DNA of 64,000 bases, taken from the NCBI GenBank assembly GCA_024305405.1, contig JAKNDB010000103.1, positions 1,240,001 to 1,304,000 of the forward strand, given 5' to 3'. The position numbers and the translations under genes were made by a program. The notes below the pieces were generated by a model that was not told where the DNA came from, searched no databases, and worked only from the letters and a program-made list of their open reading frames with translations. Each line of letters opens with the position of its first letter. The first letter of the stretch is position 1. This DNA is from Dirofilaria immitis. Taxonomy: Eukaryota > Nematoda > Chromadorea > Rhabditida > Onchocercidae. This document shows positions 13,531 to 24,864 of this stretch, piece by piece.

Positions 13531-14966
13531 ATTGAAATACGCTTGAAGGATTATGTGAAATCTTTTCGTCTTTCTTTGTAATTCATGTGTATATGCTATG
13601 CTATAATTTTTGAGATATGCGCATTGTGCTATCATTTTTTCAAATATATCGAACAATTGTATATTTTATTTTTAATTCCAAATTATTCCATTCTTTACTT
13701 ACTTGAAATTGGATTAGGTTGAATATGTTTTTTTATTAATTCTTTCTATTTTTAATTTGTCATTTGTTTTTAAATTCATATGATTTTAAATACTTTTACA
13801 CTTTAGATGAATCGTTTTATTCTTTTTTTTTTTTTTAAATCTTTCTTTCGGAAGATTTTTAATTTTCCAATTTAATAAGTTTTCATTTCTTGAAACGAAT
13901 ATTGAATAATACACGTTGTGTTTACTTGATGAAAATAAATTAAAAGTGAATATTTATTTGTTTATATGTATACAATGAAAAAGGGCAAAAAAAAGATGAT
14001 CTCCGATAGAATTTGATATCACTTTAAGGAAATAATAATTTAATTTAAGCAGTTGAGATACTGGCATGTCTTATTATTTATTTTAATTATTTATTTTTGA
14101 ATTAACCTTAATTGTTCCCTTACTCTCACTTTTTATTGTTTTTTATTACTTATATAATCTTTTAAATTTCTGAATCCTAAGTTTTCTTTAAACAATTATC
14201 AATTAAGTGATTCAGAATAGTTGAATAACCAACCAATCCTTCTCAGAAATTTTTAACAATTAAATTTTTTACTTTTTATAGTGTTTGTATTGTATTCAAA
14301 GTGCTTTGTAATATATTTTCATCGTTTTAGATTTTTGTGTCGAAATGGATGACAAAGTTTATCTTTATATGGTTTTATTTACTGTATTACAAACAATTAA
14401 TAAAAATAATACTTCATGTAGAGAATGGTAATCCTGACATAGCGTTAAAAAACGTTATGATATGTCGTCCTAGTTATTATTGTTCATCTATCTTCCCTTT
14501 CTACTAACAAACTATCGGACAGAACGGGAAAAGCACTCTTGATTATTTTTCATTTTGTTGATACTGGTGTTGTAAAGGACGTGTAGTTTTCGTGTCGGGA
14601 TGTATATATTTTATGGAGAGTGTTGCCTAACGAGACCTGCTTCAAACCGGGGTTTCATTAGGAATGGGATGTAGTATTTGTGTAAGGAGTTAGTGGTTTC
14701 CATGTGGCGCGGGTGAGGATGGGTTGTATGATTTCTATCTCTGATTGGTTTAGAGGATCGGTTTTCTGGAGCTGATTTCAAAAATTCTTTTTAAGTGAAT
14801 AAAGAGAGAAATTTTGACACTAATTTGAGAAAATGCTTTTGTAATGCAAAATAAAATTGTTAATGCATTGAAAATTCTGTCTGTGCATATTACATATGCT
14901 TAAAGATTATAGGAAATTTGGAGTTAAAGCAAGTGTTTCAGGTCGGACAAATATTATTAAGAAAAT
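13531..14966. other. intergenic region upstream of rps-24
   Basis: AT-rich until about 14450; 14450-14780 is distinctly more GC-rich and probably holds the S24 promoter and 5' leader. A 28-codon frame at 14345 is too short to support. Confidence 0.5.
14626..14662 (+). promoter_or_regulatory. hairpin upstream of rps-24
   Basis: CCTAACGAGACC (14626-14637) pairs with GGTTTCATTAGG (14651-14662) over 12 positions with one mismatch and one G-U, around a 13-base loop. It lies 305 bases before the S24 ATG. Function unknown. Confidence 0.5.
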
Positions 14967-17183
14967 ATGGTAAGTTTGATTCTTTAAATACTGTGATTGA
15001 ATTCAGGATTCAAGTTTTTATTCATTCTCGATAACATATGGAAAAGGTCTATTGTTATTAGAATTGTGAATTTGAAGGCAAGAGTTAGGGTTATTTGGTG
15101 AACGCTTTCTTATAATAATGTTATAAACATTCATAATTTTTAGCATAGTAGGACTAAATTGTAATTTTGAATCTTGACTCATCATAAAGATATTCACTTT
15201 TTTTTCTTATATATAATATCGCAGAATAAAACAGACCGTAATGGTTTATTATGTTCGTGCTTTTTATGACTATTTGTCGATTTTTTCAGCCCATATTTTT
15301 AGTGAGATCATTTATTGTGATCGAACGTTAAACTAAAAACCAATAAAATTTACTTTTAATACATAAAGTACACCTCTGCGTAGAGGAGCAGAAATGATTC
15401 TAAAGAAGAGATTTAAATACGTAATCATTTCTAAAGAAGGGATTACGTAGAGGGACAGAATGGCGTAGGGCTTTTTTTTTTTATTAGATAAATACGTAAT
15501 CATTTCTAAAGAAGGGATTACGTAGAGGGACAGAATGGCGTAGGGCTTTTTTTTTTATTAAATGTGTAATATTAGAACTTATAAATGTTTTGTTGCTAGT
15601 ATTTCAAGTTCATGATGATGACTTCACCTTCTTCGAATCCTTCTTATTTAGGAATATAGGAGAATCTTCAGTGGAGTTACTAAGTTTTTGTTCGTCAGTT
15701 TTATCATGACTTGCAACTTTTCAATATTTTAAGCTTATCATCACCTTGATATCACTAAAATGTATAACTAACGATTTAAAATATACATCACTTTAAGACA
15801 AAAAGATTTCGACTGATATTCGACATGGGATGGTAAAATAAAGAAATAAGGAGAATAAATGCATTGTTAATCTTTTGAAATTTTTAGGGTGACTCAGTTA
15901 TTACAATCCGGACAAATAAAGTAATGACTAATCGCCTATTGGCAAGACGACAAATGGTAAGAATTTATTTACATATTGGATTTATATTGATTTAAGATAT
16001 TCCATTGAATTTTTCTTAGGAAAAATAGAAAAATTACTGTTACTCACATCACGCAAAAAGTGATTATTTCCGAGACCTAATTTCAAGTATTTGATGTAAA
16101 GTCCATTCGATGGCGTCTTCGAAGTTTCGCATTCAAGACTGCTATGAGGGATAATATCCGACATTAATAAAAAATTAAAAGCAAAATAAGCATGTTCTTG
16201 TCCTTTCCTTGTAAACTTTGGATTCGGAGCAATCTAATCCTAAGCAGATTTTTGATTTTTAAATATCTTTCATCATCAATATTAAATTATTCATTCAATA
16301 TATTATAGACCTGTTGTTTCGTTGCTTGATCTGATGCGTATTCTAATGAAAATTTCTTTTATTAATTTTTAGGTGGTCGAAATCCTTCATCCTAATCGAG
16401 CATCAGTTCCTAAAGTAGAAGTTCGTGAAAAATTGGCTCAAATGTACAAGACGACGCCAGACTTAGTTTTTGCTTATGGTTTCCAATGTCACTTTGGCGG
16501 TGGAAGGAGTACTGGTTTTGCTCTGATCTATGATACAGCAGATTTCGCCAAAAAATTCGAGCCAAAATATCGCTTGCTGAGAGTAAGTTTTTCCAATACT
16601 TATCTTGATAAATCAAAAACTGATTTGATGGTGCTTTAGCATTTATATGATTTTAATGTCATTATGATATTGCATATTATTAAACTTCGATTACATGTGG
16701 TACACAAATCTGTTAAAATAGTGAATGCTAAAGATGATGTACATAAAAAGATCATTAATTTAGATTGTTAGTTCTATTTAGCATGTGTTTTATAAGTGCT
16801 GCAGTTCAATAATGCAAAGAGCTCAATATTTTGAAATCCAAGTAGTAGTGGTAATGAATTGTTGCGGAGTAATTATATGTTTGGTAAGAGATGGTATTGG
16901 CGAGTTCCATTCAGTATGGTTCGCATACGATGCAGCGATATATTAGAAAACTTTCGTTAAAAATCCTGGTCTAAACCATGAAATAGGAACAGTTCTTATT
17001 CGTTTTGAAAAGGATTAAGTTATTTGTCACATTTTGTTTTAAATATAGAAGGAAATTATTGGATTTATAGCAAACGGGCACGAAAGCTGAGAAATCAGGC
17101 CGTAAGCAACGCAAGGAGCGTAAAAATAGACAGAAAAAGTACGCGGAACAAAGAAGACTAAAGTTGCTGCCGGAAAGAAATAA
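14967..17183 (+). CDS. rps-24: 40S ribosomal protein S24 (eS24)
   Basis: Component of the small ribosomal subunit. Exon 1 codes only the initiator ATG (14967-14969, donor GTAAGT). Exons 15888-15956 ([20 protein letters not shown]), 16373-16582 ([20 protein letters not shown], then [14 protein letters not shown]) and 17071-17183 ([14 protein letters not shown], then [14 protein letters not shown]) match eS24 along its whole length; restored length is 131 residues against 133 in human. All introns are phase 0. The last exon carries a break: the A run at 17134-17138 has five bases where six are needed to reach the tail and the TAA at 17181. Without it the frame runs on past the normal stop. Since eS24 is essential and the gene has introns, I take this as a sequence error, not a pseudogene. 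Intron 1 holds duplicated hairpin units. Confidence 0.95.
15415..15560 (+). repeat. two 75-bp tandem units with hairpin and oligo-T, in rps-24 intron 1
   Basis: Units begin at 15415 and 15490. Each holds the perfect 9-bp inverted repeat TACGTAATC / GATTACGTA (15418-15426 with 15441-15449; 15493-15501 with 15516-15524), then GAGGGACAGAATGGCGTAGGG and 10-11 T. A degraded third unit precedes them (about 15378-15414). The copies are otherwise virtually identical, differing in T-run length. An oligo-T end after a hairpin suggests a small RNA unit, but no family was recognised. Confidence 0.8.
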
Positions 17184-17279
17184 TTTTGTAAGGAGTATTT
17201 TAATATGCGAAGCAGAGTTATTATTGTTTATTGTTATTAAAATTTGTTTCCTTCTTTAATCAAGTTTGGTGTGACACGC

Positions 17280-17285
17280 AATAAA
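17280..17285 (+). terminator. AATAAA polyadenylation signal for rps-24
   Basis: AATAAA about 97 bases after the S24 stop codon, the first canonical signal downstream. Confidence 0.55.
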
Positions 17286-17792
17286 GAATCTCCACATCCC
17301 ACAATCCTGAGAATCTGGAATTTCCGGGATACATTTTAAGGACACAGTGTAGTTCAAGTAAGGCATTTCTATAGCACATGGATCATACAGTCCAAGTACA
17401 TCCTTTGAGAACTGTGTAACTTTTGCTCTTTTTTCAACTACTGAAAACCATTTCTTGCTTTGTCTTATACTTTACCAGAGTAACTTTCAGGCCTTAATTT
17501 ACGGGAAGGAAAATTCCAAACACTTACGGGAAGATTTTTGAGTTGATAGGGACGACATAAACTAGAAAAGATTTTACAATAACAATAAGAGTATTACCGA
17601 GCTATTTGAGACTTTCCTTATGAAATGCTGCAAATTGAATTTTCAAGCGGAATTCTACCCTTCATTACACTTGGATTATTCTTAACCAGTTAAAATATAA
17701 GTATAAACGAATAGAGGAATCTGTTTTATCGTGTGGATAAAAGTAGTAAGAAAGTGATGACGAATATGTGAATGATGGGAATTTGTTTCAAA

Positions 17793-17867
17793 TTAAAGTA
17801 ATTTGAAGATTTCCACCAGAAGAGCGGCCTTGGTTGTGTCATTTAGATTTTTGCATTCTTTAGTTTG
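17793..17867 (-). pseudogene. duplicated terminal exon of the MATH-BTB gene
   Basis: Minus-strand open frame of 24 codons plus TAA, reading QTKECKNLNDTT then KAALLVEIFKLL. It is a diverged copy of the terminal exon at 18363-18488 (QTEEYKNLSDTT, KAALLEKIFKLL). Homology between the two loci covers about 17743-17875 and 18311-18445, roughly 94% identical. The copy lacks the first 16 codons of the exon. The break point leaves TTTCTCTCAAG directly before the frame in phase 0, so it could act as an alternative last exon; otherwise it is a dead fragment. Confidence 0.7.
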
Positions 17868-18362
17868 CTTGAGAGAAATATTTGTTTGCATTAAAAAGGA
17901 AAGACGACATGGATAACCGACTAAGCTGCATTATAACAATGTTTCACAGAGATGGTGACTTTATCAGTTAATGAATCAATCTATTGTAGATCTTTCGACC
18001 GGTTATACCGGAATAACTAAAGAGTTTCAGAAAAAGACGTAAGGATATATACATATTTATATGACTGGTAATCATCGTAGAAAGGAAAGAAACAAAGTCG
18101 ATATTTTTAGAGCAAGGCAAGAAGAAAAATAACTTTCAGCAGTCAAGCTAATTGATTGAGCCTTTCGTCAACTTCGAACAGAAAAAAATAAAATATAGTA
18201 GTGTTATATGACAGTCAAATACCTAGCATCACAGCAACTAGCTCTATCTAATCGGACACGTAACATTTAAGTGCAGCTTCTCCCACCAATTTTTCATTAA
18301 TTAAAGAAGTTGTTAGTAAGAAAGTGGTGGCGAATATATGAATGATGGGGATTTGTTTCAAA

Positions 18363-21300
18363 TTAAAGTAATTTGAAGATTTTCTCCAGAAGAGCGGCCT
18401 TGGTTGTGTCACTTAGATTTTTGTATTCTTCAGTTTGCTTGAGAGCTTTTATATCATTTGGCTGTTTGAAGGTTCGCACACAAACATCCTGTAATAACTG
18501 AATCGTATATTAGCTTGAATTGTTTGAAAAGCTTTTCCTTCTACTGTAGAGACTCATATAAAGCACTATTTTAAAAACAAGTTTTCTGTGCCCATGTCAC
18601 TAGGGGTGGGGAGGGGAGGGGAGGGGGAGAATGACAGATCGGATAAAAGATGAAGCAAATTATTATCTCCTCAAAAATAAGGCTTAAACATAGTCATTTC
18701 ATTATGAAATAGTGATGATAGCCATAACATTTTCCTCAGAAACTCAAGCAAATTAGGAAAATAATTTCGATAATCTCAGACTAAGCTTGTCGCATATCAG
18801 TAGTTTTCACAAACAGATGGCTTGATAAAAATGACTAATATCATGAATCGTTTGCTGATATGATAATTCAAGATGATAGCATTAGCTATCCGGATTGTGT
18901 TACTACTAGAAGAAGAACTACTGCGCTGAACACTCATAATTCTGACTACTGGACTGATGAACCATGCAATTACATTGATATGGTACAATAGTAACACCTG
19001 CAATTTCGCAAGGCAATACTGGTCAGCCCAAACAAGTTTCGTAACAACAGCGATATCATCGGAACGCATTAGGAATCTCTCACATTCATCAATTACGAAT
19101 TGAATTTCAAATTTGTCGCCAAGTTCTAGTAAAAATTCCACGTTTTCAGCTGAAATGTGATCCTACAAAGAATACGATATCTCGCTTCACTTGTTTCAGT
19201 AACTTACAACATTTCTAACGATTATTCACTACTTTTGATGCCTATCACTGTGTCCAATTTTTTTTACGTTTTATTTGATATATTTGTTTTATTCCATTTT
19301 TTTTGATTTTCTAAAATGCTACCTCTCCTACACTCAAATTTGGTATATCAAAAATACTTACCAGATACAGGTTTATGAGACGGATATACCACGCTTAGCA
19401 ATTCAATGAATTCATCAAGAATGACATCCTCAACGGTGATTTCTTTTTGTCCCTTTCACTAAACTTCGAGAAAAACATAGCGTGGAAAACTGGTGAATAC
19501 AAGGCCAAATACTATAATAAATTTGATAACTGATAAAATAAAAGATCATACAATTAACTTATTCCAGTCAAAAGGATATTTCCAGTACATCCAGTACATA
19601 CATTATTATAAAATATTTAACATTACAATGAAATAAAAATATTGGCATCATCACAACTGATTGGGATAAAAAACTGTTATTTTTATTCTTCAGTTGTCAA
19701 CGATGCAAATAGATTAATATAAATATGGCGAAAGCATCTCTTCTCTCCTCGGTTCCTTTTCTTCCCACTTTATAATTTTCTAAATAATAAAAAGGAAGTA
19801 TATTAATCTTACCGCCTTGCTCACGTGCAAACGAATACCATCGATGACAAGCACACCATCTGAAGTGTGAGGCTGCGGTATAGTAAAATCAAACGTCGGA
19901 TTCTTCCTGAAATTAAGGATGGAAAAACTGTAGCTAATATAAAGTTACATTTTTAGCTTAGACCTCGAATCAAAGTGCTGTCAGACGAACTGAATTGGTT
20001 ATCCTCAATTCTTCTAAATATTCCAGAATGTCATAAACAAACATTTCGATTGCATAATATTACCACGAATTCTGGTTAGTAATATCGTGAATTAATCCAG
20101 CATCCCAAAACTGCTTGAAAATTCAGCCCAATTACTCGCTTATTTCCACCTATTTATGTAGAATTATTTATGTTTACCAGTGTTTGGTTTATAGAGTGGT
20201 AGCGCCTTAGTTTCAGGCCTTAGTCAATAAGGCTTTTAATATAGTTTTTTTGTTTTTAACTGATTTTTTTATAATGAGTTTTCGTTTTTAACTTAAGCTT
20301 TGATAGTTTTTTTGAGGAGGATTATTCTTGAGAATGAGCATTTATAGTAATTATTTTTTCATTGACTGAGCTTTCTGATAAGGAATTACTTTTTGAATTG
20401 CACATTAATATTATTCTTTAAATGATCATTTTCTGATGTTTACTATTTCGGATACGAGTTTATTTTATTCATTTTTTTTGTTGTTGATGGTACCTATTGA
20501 GTTTTTGCTTTTTTGCAAAATTGCAATTTTTGACTTTAGTTTGTCTATTTTTTTGAACATAATTCAGTTTTGCTGTTATAATAGTTTAATTTTTAAAATT
20601 CTGTTTTAATGGAACGAGTAATTTATAATTGTTTATCTTAGATTTTATAGTATTATTTTTGGCACCTTTGTATTCTAAAAAAACGGTTTTCAAAATAATG
20701 ATTTATTTGCAGAAGTATACTTTACCCATTCCTGGAATTTCTTATGTACTTTGTTGTTATTATATCCATAATTATTATTTCACTTGTCCATAGAGTAAGA
20801 ATCAACAAAATCAAGAGTTAATAAATTCAAAGTGATGAAGAGAAATTAAAAAAGTATAAACTAGTTCTACCTCACACCAACAACTTTCTGTACAGTAATA
20901 TGCGCTTCAACTACAACACGATCGCCACGGATAAAACCTTTATCGACATTCAGTATTTCGTTCCACTCCATGAACGATGGAAACCCCCAATTATTTGAAT
21001 TATAATTGAATTTATTCGTAAACTGAAATAAATTACAAAAAGTTAGATTCAAACAATAATAATTAAGTTTCATTGCAACTATCGTTGTTAACCTCTTTTT
21101 CTTTTTAATTATAGAAACGATATCCAGCACAGGTTAATGAAATCGTATGATTACTGCACGTTTATTTCAGTCAATTGGTAGCAAACATTTCAATTACTTT
21201 TTTAGATTACCTGGCGACTAAAATTAGGAGTATCAGCTTTTGAGAAATCAGACGGAACTCGACGATAGCATCACAACTCCATAACGTTGATTCACTTTCC

Positions 21301-23520
21301 GGATTACAGTCTATGTACACACTAAAAAACTTTACATTACTGGTTCGTTTCGTACATTCTGTTTTAGCTGCCAAACGCCTGCAATGTATTTTATTTCATT
21401 AAAAGATAAATTTGCTAGAATAAATATATTATTAGCGTATGCAAGCCAATAACGCTTTATCTCAAAAGCAAAATCCATTCGATGAACGACTACTTTAAGT
21501 TTATTTAATAATTTATTACGATAAAAATCATTTGATTTCATCTCATTCAAACGAAAAACTACTAAAAGACCTTTTTGACTTTCCTTATGCTTTTGAAAAA
21601 TATGCTCCATCATGTTTCATACTGCCTAGTTCTTTCAGTTTTCCCGGTACAAAGAACTTATCGCTCTAAATTACACTTCTTACATCCTGAATCATTCCGC
21701 ACAAAGAAACTTACCACGGTAGATTTGCAATTGTATGGAACGACGTGGTCACTTTCTGTCTCAGTGCTCCCATGTTCGATATATTCAGTTTTATTGAACC
21801 TTCTGTTTTCGAATCTGCAACTTTGGTAAAACTCGTCAAATATAAAATCCCTATATTATCAATTATTGCTTGAAATAAGGTAAAGTTTCAAAATTAAGTC
21901 AAAAGAGACATGAACAAATTAAGAAAGTTGTCTACCAATCTTTAAAATTTATCTAAAATTGGAAACACAATTTCTTATGAAAACTTTACCATGACGTATA
22001 GCATCATCTGGAGAACGTGCAAATTCAGAACCACAAGCAGATAAATCGACTGATGGGCGATGGGTAATACCTGTACAAGCTGAATTATTCGGTGAAAATA
22101 AACGTTTCTGAGGAATAATATTTGTACCACTCTGTCCCGGACTTGAACTCGAACTCGAACTCGAACCAGCAACATTTAAGTTTGAATTCTGCAATCGCAA
22201 ATGATTCCGTTTTCTCGTGGTTGATACTTGTGCCTAAAAACCTATGCTCTCCATCGTCCAGCAAAACTCACTCACTTAATCATTTATAATTTTCTTCAAG
22301 CTGCTCTTTATGATTGTACATGACCTTGACAGATTTCAAATCTTTGCTACCTAAATAAGAAATAGTTTACGCTTTATTTAACCCCTGTAATTTTTGATCT
22401 ATGAATAATTCTTTCAAAATCCTACTATGACCGAATAAAAATTTCATTGAAAGTAAATTTAAAAAATCTTTCAAGGTATAGATTTTTAGAAATTCGAATG
22501 TATATGCCAGACATAAATCAATTACTTCAAGCGCAAATGTTGAGAACAAAGCAGTTATAATATTATAAAATCCAAAGTCTTTGAATGCCATAGATGAAAA
22601 ATTATCATGTTGTAATTTATATGTATCTGTACAGGTATAGATATACATGTGTGTAGATCATCGAAATCTAATTATAAAAAGTTTCTTCAAATCATCTCAT
22701 TAAAATTTGAACAGTTCATTTGATCAGGATGAACTAACATTATTTGTAAGAAAAGTACCGGACGATGAAGCTTCCGAAGCATTGTTACTAGGCGGATTAG
22801 GTAGTACTTCTCCTGGAGAAAAAAATTAATAAATTTTTGGTTGATCGTTACATTAAGGCTTCCACAGAAACATTTTGTCACTTTAAATTAAAAAAGAAAA
22901 ACTTAAATCTGCTTTTTGCAATAGATATTTCGATATAAAAATAGAAAAAAATAAGTTAAATGGTATGAAGGGTACTTAGATGACCGGCATTTATGATTAA
23001 ATAATCACAAAAAATGTTTTGTTTTTGTAGATATATTAAATGACCACATATCATACATTGACGTAAACAACATGAGTGTCGAAATTTTAGGGCTTCAACA
23101 CATCGATAATTGAAAAAGCGCTGTCATGAATAAGTTGAGAGAAATTAGTTATTCAATATGAAAATCATGAAGTCGTAAAAGATACACCGCATATGGGGAA
23201 AAATTCTAGAAGACAAATACGTATCATATTCAAATGCATCAGAGCGTAAAACATATATTGTGCAAATTTGCATTTAAAATATATGCATTTATCTCTGCTT
23301 TATAGAAAACGGATAAAACAATTTGGATACAGGTATTCTTATCTCTAATTACCATATTACCTGCAATATTTTAAAACAAAATATACAAGATGACTGCTTA
23401 TAATTAATGTCTAACCTGCTGTTGCATAGTTGCATCGTGTGGATCTGCTTCATGCGCGGGAATTTTCGAATTAGTATCATTCTCATCGCCAACAAATAAT
23501 TCTTCATCAGACATTGCCAT
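18363..23520 (-). CDS. MATH-BTB domain protein (BATH family, CUL3 adaptor type)
   Basis: Nine exons on the minus strand: 23416-23520 (ATG, MAMSDEELFVGDENDT), 21990-22233 (Ser-rich linker), 21715-21814, 21211-21378, 20871-21022, 19813-19906, 19369-19511, 18998-19162 and 18363-18488. Restored length about 432 residues. MATH domain about residues 120-270 (FFSVYIDCNPESESTLW; NNWGFPSFMEWNEIL); BTB follows (SDGVLVIDGIRLHVSKA, YSPVFHAMFF, ELLSVVYPSHKP); then the BACK-like tail (LVWADQYCLAKLQ; NLSDTTKAALLEKIF). Such proteins bind substrates by MATH and cullin-3 by BTB; C. elegans MEL-26 and BATH-42 are the nearest types I know, BATH-42 the better fit by domain layout. Two frame breaks are needed: T runs at 21238-21241 and 19444-19448, each one base short. 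A candidate exon at 22739-22812 does not fit the phase and was left out. Donor GTATCT was chosen for exon 19369-19511 for phase. Confidence 0.88.
18603..18627 (+). other. G-quadruplex motif
   Basis: Five G runs of 4,4,4,4 and 5 separated by single bases (T, A, A, A). It lies in the last intron of the MATH-BTB gene; the G-rich strand is the one opposite to the mRNA sense. Confidence 0.9.
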
Positions 23521-24864
23521 TCACTTCAAATAAAACCAAAATTTCAAAATAGTCAATTCGAAATTAATTGAGTATTTATATGGTTTGGAATGATTTTTGG
23601 AAATTTTATTATAAGCATCAAAACTAAATAATAAGAAAAATGACATAACAAAATAAAGCAATTACACAGCAAGCAAATAAAAGTGATAACAATGGAATGA
23701 TTAAAATAATGTATTGAAATGTCAAAATAAATACTAAACAGTAATTAGATGACAGCAGGTAAGTAAAGCTGCGAAACAATTAAGCAATCAATAGTAAAAT
23801 GAAGCTAAAAAAAATACAAACAGTACCGACGATTACCGGCAACGAACCAAACAATGTCGACGGCTGCTCCTCAACTAATAATTTATATCAATAATTCGCT
23901 CAAACCAGAATGACTCGTTGTGTGACTCTGACTTATACAACCCTTATAAGATGTTTGGATTGGGTTTTACTTATTCGGTTTTAATGGTTTGTTTTAGTAG
24001 TGGTTTGCTTGTTATTCTACTTTTTATTTGCTTACTTTTTCAAGGACTTATTTTCGCAATGCATAGTCAGACATATCTCGGCCATCGAGATTAACTATTT
24101 ATTATGCTATAGTAAATAAAAGTAAATTAACTACAGTTGCCCTTGCTTTTTCATATTGCTTCACTTACTTTTTCCTTTTGTATATTGTTTCATCAAATTT
24201 AACCTTTATTTTGCTCACATAATTCAATATATGTTTTTATTCAATCCTTATTTAAATTCATGTTTTCATCTACTATTTACTGTTATGCATATTTTAAACT
24301 TACTAATGTATCGTTATTTAACATGCTTTTGCACAGTTCTAATTAATGCATTAACTAAACTTTAGCATAACACTTAAATGAACTTTCTGCAATGATAATT
24401 ATTCAAATTTTTATATGGCTCTTTCTCTACATTTACAACTTTCATGCCACTTATATATTTAATTTGACATGACTCTTATCGTTACTTGCCCATTTTAATG
24501 CTATTTTCATTATTATATAGATGTTTTTATGGAATTTTGCCTTTTAATATATATCTTCAGTTTGTGTTTATTGTTGCGTATACTTTTCCGCGTGATGTCG
24601 TAATGTAGAAAAGCTCATGTGACGCTTGTTTTTATTGCCTATTTTTACATATTGCTCATTTTATATTTCTATTTTGACATTCTATACTGAATTTGCGTTA
24701 GTATTTGTGAGTAGTCAGCTTAATTTTCTTATTCGCCAGTGATCGATTGAAACGATACCAAAAATTCATATAGAATATGAGACATGAAATTGTGCAAGCC
24801 AAGATAAATGAGGGAATTCGTAAATGCAAACGGACGATTTGATACATCATAAAAATCCTTAATA
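23521..24864. other. divergent intergenic region (shared promoter space)
   Basis: 1.3 kb between the start codons of the minus-strand MATH-BTB gene and the plus-strand Gfo-like gene. No coding frame with support; likely holds both promoters. Confidence 0.5.

Noticed and set aside
15610..15640. TGATGA box suggesting a C/D snoRNA in rps-24 intron 1
   Set aside because: No matching D box (CTGA) at a suitable distance and no closing stem.
17134..17183. Extended C-terminus of S24 in the uncorrected frame
   Set aside because: The shifted frame runs into 3' flank, whereas restoring one A gives the conserved eS24 tail and a stop at the usual length.
22739..22812. Candidate second exon of the MATH-BTB gene (EVLPNPPSNNASEAS)
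   Set aside because: It needs one leftover base from exon 1, which ends in phase 0, while exon 1 joins the next exon directly in phase. It could be an unused or alternative exon, but cannot be supported.
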